64,000 bases of DNA from Escarpia spicata (GCA_963995525.1 OZ023214.1:50100578-50164577), one strand, 5' to 3'; numbered from the stretch's first letter, positions 27,564-39,030 are shown. Notes: generated by a model not told the origin, from the letters alone. Numbers and translations: made by a program.

Positions 27564-28417
27564 TAATGTCCTCATAACTAATCGCCCTATGGAGTTCGCT
27601 GGGTAGGATGTGAGGCATATTCCCTAGGGACTGACACTTGAAAACAAGTTGAGAGCCACCCTGGATAGTGTAGCTAGATTGTAAACACTGACCAAGTGTT
27701 TGGTTCGGTCATTTAACAAGTCATAGAAAATGTATACTGTGTAGTAAATTGGAACTGAATAAAATTATGGTAACACGAAGTAGTATAGGTATATGGAATT
27801 ACAATACTTGTTTAAATAATTATCTGTGTTCTGCTATAAATGACGTGTTGCACCATGCCATTGCAGGAGGGAGCCAGGCCTCGAATGAATGCTGTGAGAT
27901 TCATTAAAGAGCCTCTAGAGCAGTGTTGGGGAGAGCATGGTCATTACAGTTATGTAAACGTTAGATTATTAATTATTGCATCTGTTAGATGCATATACTT
28001 GTGTTGTTGATTTATATACAGTTGTATTCCTGGTATATAACTTGTATGACAATTATATATCTTTACATTATACTGGGTTCATTACATTGCGCATGCGTGC
28101 TGTGTGACATGTGTCCGCACATCATGATCCTGTTGTATCTACGTATATTTGTATTGTTAGTACTGTATTGACAAACTGTTTACTTTGTTTCGGTTTCTTT
28201 TTGTTATGAGTCCAGAAGTAAGACCACAAATAACAAACTTGATGGAAAAGATTGGAGCTGACTTGTTGGTTATAAATTTGCCCTGTCACATATGTATTGA
28301 TGAAACACATGATGATACACTATAGAGGACTGTTAGGAACTCTCCTGCTAATACCTGTGCATGATTTAGGAAACAAAGCTTATTTTTAAACATATAAAAT
28401 CATATGTCGCCATTTTT
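27564..28417. other. Unique-looking sequence next to the satellite, no gene seen
   Basis: AT-rich DNA directly after the array. I see no protein similarity, repeat unit or RNA gene. Open frames on both strands are about 60 codons and have no recognisable content. Confidence 0.5.
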
Positions 28418-28980
28418 TGTCATTAGCGTAACGTTGTATTTAAATGCTACCTCAGAAATTATCAGATAAACATTTTCCATGTGCCACATATCGCAAGATG
28501 TTTACGTATGACGTGTGCATTTCAGTGGGAAGACGGAATGTAGATAGATAGTTTAGTTTTTGAATTACACGTGTATCTCCGTTTTTTGAACTGTTTACAA
28601 CTGTCCTCTCGGTGTGTGTCATATGAGAACGGCATCTAGGTCTGACAAGCAAAAGCGATACATTTTCCCCAAATCGCCAGAATGTGTATTCAGCGTGTAT
28701 GAACGATCCTAACAAGAACTAGTTGCGAGTAATGAAACTTTCAGTCTCGTTGATACAATATTATCCGAAAAAATCATTAGCGTCACACTTGTATCATTAG
28801 AGTCACATTTTTGTCATTGGCGTCACGCTGACCTATAAATAAAATGACTGAAAATGTGTTTAATTAGGCAAATTAGTGTTGCATGCCTACAATTTGATCA
28901 ACAGAAATAAAAATGCGGACAAGGATTGTATTGCGTGAACTATTATGGTGAAAGGTAATTGTGTGACGCTAATGACACAA
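28418..28980. mobile_element. Possible MITE bounded by inverted TGTCATTAGCGT motifs
   Basis: TGTCATTAGCGTAAC at 28,418 is matched in inverted form by GTGTGACGCTAATGACA at 28,961-28,977. Between them, near the right end, the same motif recurs three times in direct order at about 28,773, 28,793 and 28,813 (20-bp period, variants CATTAGCG, CATTAGAG and CATTGGCG). Inverted termini with subterminal copies are typical of small DNA transposons. I could not define a target-site duplication. Confidence 0.4.
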
Positions 28981-29065
28981 GGATAGTTATATATTTTAAA
29001 GCTTTAAATCCTCCCTGTGTGCCAGTTTGCAGGGTAAAGCATTGACATGGACATGTGTTGTGAAA
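28860..29065. repeat. Diverged direct repeat, copy 1
   Basis: About 200 bp that aligns collinearly with 29,218-29,415: shared blocks include tacaatttgat, aaggattg/aaagattg, tgaact..tatggtgaaag and ccagtttgcag. It overlaps the right end of the possible MITE at 28,418. Confidence 0.55.
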
Positions 29066-29217
29066 ACCGTACTGTATCATGTTGCTAAGACAACTATTTG
29101 TTTCATATTATAAAGCGTTTCAAGCAACTTAAAACTAAAAATATGTTTGCAAGTAATTATATATTTTTTGTTTTATCATTAAATATGAAAAAAGAAAATA
29201 ATTGATCTTGTGTACCT

Positions 29218-29415
29218 TTTTCATTGGGCAAGATATTGAAGTATGCATACAATTTGATAAAAATTATAAAAAAAATTGACAAAGATTGAATTTCATGAAC
29301 TTTATGGTGAAAGATAAGCACGTGATGCTAGTGACTAGGGTCTACATGTCTAAACTGGTTAGTCTCCCTGAATCCCAGTTTGCAGGATAAGGCGTGGACA
29401 CGGACAATGTTACGT
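29218..29415. repeat. Diverged direct repeat, copy 2
   Basis: Second copy of the 28,860 repeat, with many substitutions and small gaps. The shared 3' block ends at ..catgga/gtggacacgga. The pair is either an old tandem duplication or two insertions of one dispersed family. Confidence 0.55.
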
Positions 29416-29775
29416 ACTACAGATTATGCAATAACATACATACAGCATTTGTTAACTTATTTGACTTTTTTTAAAGACCAAAAAACCTTATTTTGTCCAG
29501 TTGCCAAAATATCAGCCCATTCCCGGTCTATGCACCTTCCGCCGCTACCGCTCATTGCGTCAACATAATGATAATAAATACTGCATGGAATGTTTTCACA
29601 ATCGTCACTCAAACAAACAAAGACAGCAATACAACATACATGGAACCCTGCGTACACAAATACGTGAGTGAGTGTGCACACGTGACTGTTGATCAACATC
29701 ACATGACCGGTATGTTTATAAATATGGCGAGTACTTCCTATGCACGAAAGTAACATAATTTATGGTCATTTAAGT

Positions 29776-29975
29776 CAGTATGCTGGGGGTACGACGAGGG
29801 ATGTGTACGCACGCCCCCCCCCCCCCCCCACTACCCCGCCGCTGGGACAAAATAGTTCTGCTTGAGGGGAAAGAGGTGCAGTTGGGGTTCTTGGTAGTCT
29901 CAAGGGATGCTGTTGGAGGACTCAAATTGAAGGTTTTTGGGAGCCTGCAAGTCGGAAAACCACCCTCCCCGAACA
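29776..29975. repeat. Dispersed repeat copy with a C16 run
   Basis: Contains a run of 16 C at 29,814-29,829. It ends with caaattgaaggtttttggga and gcctgcaa, closely matching acaattgaaggtttctggtg and gcttcaa near 48,215-48,240, so both are copies of one unnamed family. Open frames on both strands pass through it and look accidental. Confidence 0.45.
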
Positions 29976-30900
29976 AACACTTAAAACGCTATACGTGCAT
30001 GGCTGTCTGCCTCACTCACTGGATGTTCAAATGCAAGAAACAATATTTCTTCTTAAATGTTTATTCATATAGAATGCGATAAAACACAATAGATAAGCTG
30101 CTTAAATATAACAACAGTCTTTGAGCACTTGTGATGGAGTAAGCCGGTTCATCGTATAAAGCCACATTTATTCCACAGAAATCTTCTCAACAACGAATCC
30201 AAGGTGCCGTGAAGTCTAGCTGTACTAAATAAATTTGGGTAACTGTTATTGTTATTAAAACTGAAGAGGATATTTATCAGAGGGGTTTGTTGATTTGTTG
30301 TAAATGGGGAATGTCTCTATCTGGATTCGTTCATTGTCATGTCACAGTAGGCGTACTTCAATGTTCCCACACACGTATTTTACGTACAAATGTAATATAA
30401 AAAAAACTAACACAATCTGAATGTCGGTGTACCGTTTGTTTTTATTTTACTTTGTGTTGTTGATTCTGAATAAAAATATAGTGCATTATGCATATTGTCA
30501 TGCAGGGGAACAGAAACACTGATTCTTCGCTGAGTTACGTTCTACATATTGTATCATACTGTTTGATCTCGTTGAGCAGATGCAAGCATACGTTGGTGGT
30601 AACAATGCAACAGTCGGGTATGCAAAGTAGACCAACCTCAAAATCAGCAATTGATATATTATCCCGTGCCTAACTAAAATGCGTCCATAAAACAATTGCA
30701 ATAAAACATAACTACGTCGTTCGATTTCTCATTTAACACATAACAAAATAGCTAAAAGTTGGATTATTGAAGCATTTCAACCGCTAACCTAACGGCAAGT
30801 CCGGTCATCAGGTGACACCGGTGTGCTAGTAATAGCCATCAAATCGTTAAAGTTGTGACGCGATCGTTGTGTAAATAATAATAATACAGTTGTATTCGCC
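29976..30900. other. No gene recognised
   Basis: AT-rich, with an ATT-rich patch at 30,240-30,260 and another before 30,895. Short open frames near 30,490-30,700 overlap on both strands and have no recognisable content. Confidence 0.4.
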
Positions 30901-30904
30901 GGTA

Positions 30905-31385
30905 TATGTATTTTTCTGTTGCTTGTTAGCAGCAGACTTGACTATTGCAAGTCCCTCCTTTATATTATCGCTAGCAAGTATATTACAAAACATCAAAATG
31001 TCCAAAATTGTCTAGCAAGGGTAGTTACACGATCTCCTCGTTTTTCTCGCTCCGTACCACTTTTGAAATCTTTGCATTGCCTTCCTGTAAGATATCGTAT
31101 AATATTTAAGATATGTACTATTACATAGCAGGCACTGTCCATTAAGCAACCATCGTATTTACATTCACTGCTTACACCTGTAAGAAAACCTATCTAGCTT
31201 CGATTATCTAGTTCTGACCTACTTTTTGTCCCTAGAATCAACACTAACATTGGAACTAGGGCTTTTTCTGTTGCTGCACCAACTTTTTGGAATATGCTCC
31301 CGCTTAGTGTTAGATCAGTTGAAAATATTAAAAAATTCCGTCGTCATTTAAAAACTTATCTTTACAACCTTGCTTATCCACCCTA
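30905..31385 (+). pseudogene. LINE reverse transcriptase C-terminus (5'-truncated)
   Basis: The plus frame from 30,919 reads SRLDYCKSLLY, then QNCLARVVTRSPRFS and LKSLHCLPVRYRIIFKI, the classic C-terminal region of CR1/Jockey-type LINE ORF2 proteins. Past a stop at about 31,126 the same frame continues with further family blocks (RAFSVAAPTFWNMLPLS, RHLKTYLYNLAYPP) and ends at the stop near 31,383. Two internal stops and the missing RT core show a dead 5'-truncated copy. Confidence 0.85.
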
Positions 31386-31394
31386 GCGCCTTGA

Positions 31395-32075
31395 CCCATC
31401 TGTTGACAACTGGAATACTGCTTATGGATTTTGAGATTGACCAATCCTATTGTCAGATGGTCCAGCGATCAGCTGCGTATATCGTCCTCTGCTTACGTCG
31501 GCGTGACCAACACAGCATGACGGCGGCACTACGAGAGCCGCATTGGCTACCTGTGGCGCAGCGTATTCAATTTAAACTGCTGACCTTGATGCACGACGCT
31601 GTACATATGCAAACAGTCCACAGTACCTTGTTGACCGTATATCTGCATATGTTCCCTGTCGTGCTCTTCGCTCGGCCGACCAATCTCTCATGGTTGTTCC
31701 TAGAGTTAACCTGGAACGGTACGGCCGACGAGCATTTTCATGTGCAGGTTCCACCCTCTGGAACTCTCACTAGAGCTAAGAAGCCAACGTGACTCTGAAC
31801 GTTGTAGGAGAGACCTCGAAACCTTTCTCTTTAATCAGGCTTTTTCGTAATGTATTGTCCTTTTAAATACATGCATATACATCTTAATGTTATATATGGC
31901 CTACATAATAATCGAAATGTGTAGTTGTGTTAGCATGTGTAACACATGTATTGTAATATTATAACATCTACGTAATGTGTTCTTACATCATGTTTAGTTT
32001 GTAAACACTCCAGAATCTGCTTTGTATAGATATGTGGTGTATAAATAAATGGGATTTGATGATTTGATTTGATGC
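31395..32075 (+). mobile_element. Second LINE 3' end with GATTTGAT tail
   Basis: Directly after the first fragment a different LINE tail starts. Its blocks are MVQRSAAYIVLCLRRRD, REPHWLPVAQRIQFKLLTL, then in a shifted frame PQYLVDRISAYVPCRALRSA and GRRAFSCAGSTLWN. Several frame changes make it non-functional. A 3' non-coding stretch follows (about 31,800-32,040), ending in a simple tail of GATTTGAT units. The coding end and the 3' non-coding part recur at 62,285-62,645. Confidence 0.8.
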
Positions 32076-32158
32076 GCCTCTGAGCTTGGTTTCCAGGGAT
32101 TTAGGCGCAATTGAAGTTATCTTATTAGTAGTAGTAGTGGTATTAGATCAGTAGCGGG

Positions 32159-32679
32159 TGTGGTTATCAATGCGCCCTTTATGCTACTACGTCATTTCCT
32201 GTGATGACGTCATAGACAAGTGAGGTGCATTGTGGTTCCTTAGCGTTCACGGTGAAAGCGCGTCTTTAAGACGACTGACATACGCATCGTGTAGCGGATC
32301 GTTGTTGTAGTGCGCAGTCATCCAGCGATTTCCTGCTAAACACGACATCCGGTGAGTGAATGTGTGGCTGCGGGATGAAATTGCAAACAGGAGTAAAATG
32401 TACATAAAAGTAGGCCCCTTCCACCATGATTACGTCATTTCTAAAGTCTAGTGGGTCTCTAGAAATCTTGGCAGGGTGCCAATGAACTTATAGTAACCTT
32501 CTGCACAAAGGCCCTCTGTATAGGACTCTTGCCTCCCTAATACCAGATGGCCTCAGATGTAAACAAATCCCCCGCCCCAGCTATAGACATTTGCATATAA
32601 ATTGGCTTTTCGGAGCACTACAACATTCAGTAATCAAGAATATTTAAACTATGTGTGTTATCGTTCTAAATTCTCTACA
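32159..32679 (-). repeat. Candidate Gypsy 3' LTR
   Basis: Read on the minus strand, a purine-rich tract (GGCGGGGGTAG, plus 32,680-32,690) is followed by TGTAGAG, as expected for a polypurine tract and LTR start. A matching ...CCACA end lies at about 32,159, giving about 520 bp with TGT...ACA ends. No second LTR copy was found beyond the gag start at 36,268, so this rests on boundary motifs only. The segment contains a perfect CRE palindrome TGACGTCA at 32,205-32,212, TACGTCA at 32,188 and a splice-donor-like CCG/GTGAGT at 32,351 on the plus strand, so a host promoter or first exon is an alternative reading. Confidence 0.4.
32205..32212. promoter_or_regulatory. CRE palindrome TGACGTCA
   Basis: Perfect 8-bp CREB/ATF consensus, with TACGTCA 17 bp upstream and an ETS-like TTTCCTG between them. 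Such clusters occur in animal promoters and also in LTRs. No attached gene is identified. Confidence 0.35.
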
Positions 32680-32690
32680 CTACCCCCGCC

Positions 32691-34396
32691 ATTTAAAATT
32701 TCGTCCCGAAATCGTAATAGATAACACACATGCAAACACATGCAACATATGATATCGAACCTTAAATAGTAATGCTGAAATAAAACATATAATAAATCAG
32801 GCTCTGGATAACTGAAAGTTCATCTTTCTCAAATGTTCACGTCCGATCGATGGGGCATCCGTCTGTCTTGCGCGATGGCCGGTCGAATCCGTCATGTTGG
32901 CTGTATCCTCCGTTGAACTCGCGTCATCGCACGACGGCCGGGTGGGTCCTCGCGCGTCACGTCCGGGACATCAGTTCACCGCTTGTAGTGGACACTCAGC
33001 TCATTGTCGTCTTCGTCATATTCCATCTTCTTTGCAAACAGCGCAGCAGGTTGTGTCCAGATTGAAATCTGGTGTTTGCAACCGCCATTTTCTTTCAGCT
33101 TACTCATATTTCGTAATCTGCACTGTTATGGTGGTTGCCATAATTGGTGCCATATGACCTTTTCCGGTCATATATTGTAATAACGCATCCGATTGTCAGA
33201 GGTCCGTGAGACAACACGTACAACCTATCGGAATACAGTGCAGCGTATTACAACTTCTCTTTCATTTTTTCAATATCTGACTGGCACCAGATTCAACAGG
33301 CTAGCTTGCATAATCTAATATACGCAGTGTGCCAGTTGTGATATTCATCTCAACCAACAGGACAACCTTTCTGATGATATCATATGTGACCTTCGGTCAG
33401 TATAGGCCATACACTTCTGATGGCCTAGCTCCAGACTTCCATGTCTGCTGGAGGTGTTTACATATGGCAACACCTAACCTGACATATGTCGAAATACTGT
33501 CATTTGCTAGGAGAATTAGTGACAACCACTGTCACATTTACACTGATCTCTGTGGTCAGTGTGTACGCTGAACACATCATGCATGCCTTGTCCTCACACA
33601 CTGAGTGTGGCATCGACACCCCCATTAAGAACCCATCTTAGGTCCAATGACCTGGTCTGGCCTGGCCTGGCCTAGCCCAGGGTAACCAGTATCTCTGTCC
33701 TCAGACAGGGTCTGTACCTCAGGGACTTCACCTCATGGAGACTATAGTTTCTTGATGAGCTGCCCCACTGACACAGGTTTTTAGTGGCCAACTATACATC
33801 TCAAAATTAAATACCGCTCTTAGTATTAATCATTCCTGTAAACAACCACCTGCTCTTAGCACGGTGTTACAGTTTACCTAATACGATATCATCTTCCAAG
33901 AAATCTACAGACCAAACAGGGCTATCAAATGGTAACTGTGACTCTTTCTCTTCTATTTATCTCTGCCCTCTGTTCTAACAGATCACACCCTGTGGCAATT
34001 AAATATCTATTAAGCCAGAAGCTGCCCATGACAGAACTGGGTGGGCAACACCACTGGATACCAATTAACCCCTCTCATTACACCCGTGGTTCAGTAATCA
34101 ACCTCGCAAGGCTGCACTTGCAATGTTTATCAACACAAATTGACCTAAGTTAACCAGATAGCCTCACAGTCAGAATCAGCCACACTGACCAGTTCACTGG
34201 CTGGTCAAACTTGCGTTGTTAGACTGGATTATTCCCTATAACCCTAATAAAAGTATCAGAGCCAATATGTAGTTACGACCACTTTGAATGAACAAATTTC
34301 TGCCAGAAAGTGTTTGAATGATCACTTTATTTCAGCCAGTTTTTGAAAGTAAACTGTCGTGTGTTGTGAAAATTGCCACAATGATATAGTGCGTGC
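32691..34396 (-). other. 3' part of degenerate Gypsy element, no clear ORF
   Basis: Lies between the gag/protease remnant and the putative polypurine tract. I recognise no RT, RNase H or integrase motif on either strand, so pol is largely missing. A simple GGCCT iteration (about 33,657-33,673) is present. It could be deleted pol, a 3' non-coding region or unrelated insertion. Confidence 0.35.
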
Positions 34397-34655
34397 ACGA
34401 TTACACCGAAACATTTGCCATGTTCGGTTCTGCAATACAGCAGACCTTGTGTTGTGGACCTGCCACAAACAGTGTTATGGAACGATTACACTGTGACATT
34501 TGTTCTGCCTGGTTCTGCAATTCAGCAGACCTCGTGTGTTGTGGACCAGCCACAGACAATGTTATGGAACGATTACACCGTGACATTTGTTCTGCCCGGT
34601 TCTGCAATTCTGCAGACTTCCTTTATTGTGGACTTGTTACAACAAAAGATACTTC
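34397..34655. repeat. Three-copy 85-87 bp tandem repeat
   Basis: Copies start at 34,397, 34,482 and 34,569 with acgattacac, each followed by a block like cattTGTTCTGCC..GGTTCTGCAAT and TTGTGGAC. The period is 85 then 87 bp. On the plus strand it gives repeated Cys-rich peptides (such as ICSAWFCNSADLV), but the frame has no other support. It sits just downstream of the Gypsy protease remnant on that element's strand. Confidence 0.75.
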
Positions 34656-34719
34656 ATCGCCGACTGTCATTACATTCAGTCGTGACTTGTCCGCACACAT
34701 GCGGATAGCGCTGTCCTCG

Positions 34720-36268
34720 AACAGCGAATCGTAATACTGTTAATGTAAAACCAGTCACAGCGATTCCAACATCCACCAAACATTCTACTCTAATTCCATG
34801 AAAGGATCGAAACAACCAAAGAAGCATTTATTGTAATCAAAAATAGATTTGATATAATATATCTCACGGGAACATCTATCAGGCTACCGGCTGAAGAAAC
34901 CTTTCTCATGCCTCCCACGCATGGCCCGCTTTCTACTGAGACAGTTTAGACTGTGTTGCCAATGCCCAGAATCATCGCAACTGTAACAATTATGCCACTC
35001 AGTTAAGATGAACAGAATGGGTTCCTCGCCCCTCTGACATATGTGGGCGATCTATCCTTGTCTCTACCAGAGAAAGTCGTTCAGCTATATTTTGCAACAT
35101 CGTTGCAACGACATGGATGCCGGAATGACTGCTATCATTCCCAACCATTTCACAATCATCCCCTTTAATGTGGCATGTCGAACACAACGCGTATTTTGGG
35201 TCCACTCTCCAAGACCGACCCATTTTGGAAAGCCTCATATTCGAGTGCCAGTCTTAACGCGTCGTCAACCCCCTTTGGTTTCCCTGGAAAATCGTCCACT
35301 CCATGTCCGCGTCACCCACAGCATCTGTGAACGCGTCACACGCCAACGCCTCTTTCACATCGGGCCCGTACTAATTTTTCATAGTTCACCCTGTCCGGGG
35401 CCTCCTAGTCACTCAACACACCCTGAGCCTGCCCATGTAAGCTGGTGGCTAGCTCCAAAGCACGAGTAGCTTCGTCCCACCTGTTCAAATCCGAAATCAT
35501 TCCGAATTGAACCAGGTAATCACGACAGCTACTCTTGCCTTCATACAACGCCGGGCTCTTTGGTTTTGGTGCGTTGACCTGAGTAGTTGGCACGGAGAAC
35601 ATAACGCTAGGTAGATGTGACACAACTTGACCTGCCGTGTTGTTAGTTGCATAATCCTATATACTGCCCCAACGGTCGTTAACGGGCCAGCCGTCTGGCT
35701 GGAGCTCCCCGCGCTGGCCATAATGAGCCTCCCTCCGGCCCGTGTCATACACAGGACGGTAGGCGGTAAACATTGGCTGGTCATTTCCTGCACCTCGCGT
35801 CTCGTGACCCGATAGCAAACCGTCCACACTCCTTGGGGTTTGGTAACGCCGATAATAACTCGACGCCGGTATACGAGGTTGTGGACCAATTCGGTTGGGT
35901 CCAGCTTCCCAGCCGTATTTCCCCACATGTCCTACATTAAATGGAGTTTCACGATCGCTCCCTGTAACAGGATCGTGACTTAGCCTACCAAAATGGTTTG
36001 GCAGTGTTCCGGACAAACCACCCATGGATATATTTTGTGGGAATGCAGTAATCAAGGGTGACGGGACATATTTCATGTCGGCGCTCCGTTGATCAGACAT
36101 CAGATTATCGGACGTATCAAACGTCTGAGATTCCAATGCTACCGAGGTCTGCCCCATGGTAGCAACATTATCACATGGCATCGGATCATTGTCCTTGCGA
36201 TCAGGTGAGAGCCGAACAATTTCTCTGCTGTCCTCAAACCGCGAGTGCGCTCGATTTCCAGCGCTCAC
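34720..36268 (-). pseudogene. Ty3/Gypsy gag and protease remnant
   Basis: From an ATG at 36,268 (minus) about 203 codons read as a polar N-terminal gag region. After a frame change, the conserved gag core follows at about 35,625-35,405 (LYEGKSSCRDYLVQFGMI, then RWDEATRALELATSLHGQAQ). Further frame changes lead through KEALACDAFTDAVGDADMEW to a zinc-knuckle-like CYSCDDSGHW with altered spacing near 34,960. A block VECLVDVGIAVTGF near 34,780 looks like the aspartic protease site with DTG changed to DVG. Multiple stops and frameshifts make it non-coding, and no 5' LTR was found. Confidence 0.8.
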
Positions 36269-36699
36269 ACTTGCGTAAGTTTCTGGAAATAGTTCTTAGT
36301 CCAGAGGAAGTTGGAGGTAACCGTGCACTAAAGGTCCCACAATGTTTTTTTTTGTTGATTTTGTATCTTCAGACTAAGGAGAATCCGAATCCGAAGGGTG
36401 ACAAGCTGTCACCCTTGGACGTTTTGCAGAAATGGCTGGTTTCTATGGCAACCCTATCTCACTTTTGGGCATAAATGAGAAACACAAATATATGCATATA
36501 TTAGCAACTATGACAGATGTTATATTAATTAATGTGTCCATTTCTATGTTTTTCGACGTGATGAATCCATTGGACACGCTATTTGATGGTCTAAGATCAA
36601 GGTCATATGTAAATGTCAAGATGTCAAAAATATACACCAGTTTCATGAAAAATTATGAAACGAAGCATAATATACCAGAGTTCATACGCACGCACTCAC
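36269..36699. other. No gene recognised; one perfect hairpin
   Basis: Non-coding by inspection. AAGGGTGACA at 36,394-36,403 and its exact complement at 36,407-36,416 form a 10-bp stem with a 3-nt loop. Confidence 0.4.
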
Positions 36700-36990
36700 T
36701 CACCCGCACACCCTGTAAAGTTGCTGGTCACTGATGAACACCACAATGTGTTGTCCAACTGACTTCACAAGCATTTCTGCCTCCAGCATAAATATTAGCA
36801 TGGTGTCTGGATCAGATGGCTTCATGTCGATCAAAGGAGTGTACACACATGTGGCGGCTGGCCTTACCAGGTGACCCTCGTTTCTATTTAACACACTGTT
36901 GAATCCATTCCACACTGGACTTGCCTTATCACTTGCTATTTGTGACAGAAAGTCAAAGTCTCTTAAGTATGCTGTGTTGAGTGCGAGCAT
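36700..36990 (-). pseudogene. Fragment of an uncharacterised repeated invertebrate protein
   Basis: The minus frame reads FLSQIASDKASPVWNGFNS, then a divergent middle (YTPLIDMKPSDPDTMLIFML) and LVKSVGQHIVVFISDQQLY. The pattern W-x-G-F/Y-N-S, ...P, GQ...V...D-x-Q-L-Y resembles a large uncharacterised family I recall from bivalve and cnidarian genomes. I have no name or function for it. No complete start, stop or splice pair was found, so it is probably a partial copy. It lies downstream of the thymidine phosphorylase pseudogene on the same strand. Confidence 0.4.
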
Positions 36991-37012
36991 TTGCCTTTAA
37001 CCTTCCTCCACG

Positions 37013-37014
<2 letters not shown>

Positions 37015-37078
<64 letters not shown>

Positions 37079-37150
37079 GTGTGCGTGTGCGTGTGTTTGT
37101 GTGTGTATGTGTGTGCGTGTGTACGAGTCTGTGTGTGTGAGTGTGCGTGC
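37015..37150. repeat. (TG)n microsatellite
   Basis: An uninterrupted TG run to 37,077 followed by an impure TG/CG-rich stretch to about 37,150. It starts about 50 bp past the last recognised pseudogene exon on the minus strand. Val-Cys and His-Thr open frames through it are artefacts. Confidence 0.95.
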
Positions 37151-37359
37151 GCGAGCGCGGGCGGGCGCGTGTGTGCGCGGTCCAGCCCCGCGAAGCCTTA
37201 GCCACTTCAAGGGCGTTGCCGAAGGTGCGCCCTATCACGTTTTCCATGTTGGTCAGAACAGCCGTCGCAGGATTCCCACACCTTAATTCAGACGCACATG
37301 CGTATGGAAAACGATACAGTACAATTAGTTTTGAAATTAAATAAATGCGTACGCCAATT

Positions 37360-37540
37360 TTCCACAGTCATCTTATACCACCCTTACAGCACAATCCGTA
37401 ATGACATTAGCTTAATTTCCAAGATACTTGAAAAAGTTGTAGCAAAACGCCTTGAATCTTGTATTAGGTCGAATTGCCTATCTAATGAATTACAATCTGC
37501 TTTGCGACGACCTAAAATTTTACGATTTCGTATTCGTGTA
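37360..37540 (+). pseudogene. LINE reverse transcriptase fragment
   Basis: The plus frame reads ISLISKILEKVVAKRLES, then NCLSNELQSALRR, the conserved N-terminal RT block of CR1/Jockey-type LINEs (usually N-x-R-P-I-S ... K-x-x-E-K-V-V-x-x-R). Only about 60 codons remain. It lies in the intron between pseudogene exons C and D, on the opposite strand. Confidence 0.7.
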
Positions 37541-38589
37541 AACCAGTTTAGCCATAAAATTATATACTGCTGATACTGTGGACATATCAAACGTGTCGTT
37601 AGTTCGCGGGCTGTTTCCGGGTCCTTATAAAGTACACCTCTGCCACACTTGACGTCGGGTATGAGCGACTAGGACTCGGCGGCTTTCTTCGAGTTGATAG
37701 AAGCTGGTGGCCAAATGATTCTGAATTAGCAACATTATTTGTGACTCTTGATTTGATAGAAACAAAACAAAAGTTGTTAAAGCGGTGTTGTGATGAGTTT
37801 GTATTACCTACATCGAGTCATTGGTAGCATGATACAAACGTCGGACAAAATAATAAGGGTTGTTTATAGGTCCTATATTTTAATTGTTTGCAAACTGCGT
37901 TGATATTTTGCAGGAGTAAATTAACACTCCATTTTGTAACGCAAGCAGTTCATTTATATTATACAGAACCTAATTCCCATGACACAGACAACTCTTGCGA
38001 AGAACTAGGTAACATGTAACCTTTTATGTTTGGCGTGTTCGCCATTGCCAGTAATAGGTGGCCGAATGGTGTAATTATCTAAGAGAGTAGGCCCTACCAT
38101 TTTATTGTGGACACGATTTTTCCTGTGGTAAGAGACATAGTACAGTGCTAAGCGTACGAAGAAGAGTATTCATCATTTGAAATGATATTAATTAATGTGA
38201 TTAATTAAACATGCTTACCTCCAATAAGTGGGATATAGTAGACCGTGGCTGTGACGTCACGGATAGTGTAGAGTTTCTTGTCGGCAGGCACGAGTCGACT
38301 CGTTTGACCGACGATGCAACAGCCGACCTCCGTCACCTTTGATCTCCAACGTGTCTTGCTCGACGGAGTAGCCCGGAATCGACTCGAGTTTGTCAATGGT
38401 ACCGCCCGTCGCCCATAATATCTCCGGAAGCTGACGTATTCAGACAACCTTATTCGAATACTCGTGAAGTGGTGGTGAATAATTGCATTGACAAGAAGAC
38501 GCGAACCACAATATAAAAACAACGCAAAGACCGTCATGAAAAAAGAAAACATGTAAACTCTTATATACAACGCAGTAGCCAGTCCTTAG

Positions 38590-39030
38590 GAGTGCTCAGT
38601 GCGTTTCACACCCTGGCAGACCTGTTCAATCGAACGCCATCTAAACGTTGACATACCGACACTTTTTATGGCACCGAAACATGGACAGGTCAGTCTTATG
38701 GTTGCTACCGCCAGTTATGCATTTGCCTTAGCTGTTTTACAAATGTATCGATGTAAAGGTGGTCAGACTACATCAAACCAATGTAACCATGAATGCACAC
38801 ACATCGTTACAATCAAGCCATACTGTGACTTCCGCTGGGTCCTAGGAAAAAGTCGTTTTTAGTAAAAGGGAAAGGTAAGTAGTTATACTATAACGAAGTA
38901 TCCAGTCCATAGCATAGCTCAAAACACATAACACTATGACACTTCAGATACAGGCAGGCCTGTTCATTCCAACACCATCTCGAATTATATGTGAAGCAAT
39001 CAGCCACGATGTAACTACTGCGTTCACTAA
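38590..39030. repeat. Diverged direct repeat in pseudogene intron
   Basis: The block around 38,590-38,645 (ccagtccttaggagtgctca, gacctgttcaat..aacgccatct) resembles the block around 38,900-38,985 (ccagtccatagcatagctca, gcctgttcattccaacaccatct). An 87-codon open frame on the plus strand here has no recognisable content. Confidence 0.35.

Noticed and set aside
27421..27606. Gene crossing the array boundary
   Set aside because: The 62-codon frame starts inside the TIR element and ends in flanking DNA; no splice or protein evidence.
29457..30082. Overlapping 86-100 codon frames on both strands
   Set aside because: No recognisable motif; part of the DNA is a dispersed repeat with a C16 run.
32850..33157. 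Plus-strand open frames of 71-87 codons near the Gypsy 3' end
   Set aside because: Two frames overlap and neither has recognisable content; the region belongs to the degenerate minus-strand element.
34393..34734. Cys-rich 113-codon repeat protein
   Set aside because: The frame rests on three 85-87 bp tandem copies inside a degenerate Gypsy element; one period is not a multiple of three.
36953..37286. His-Thr and Cys-Val repeat proteins
   Set aside because: Direct translation of a (TG)n microsatellite.
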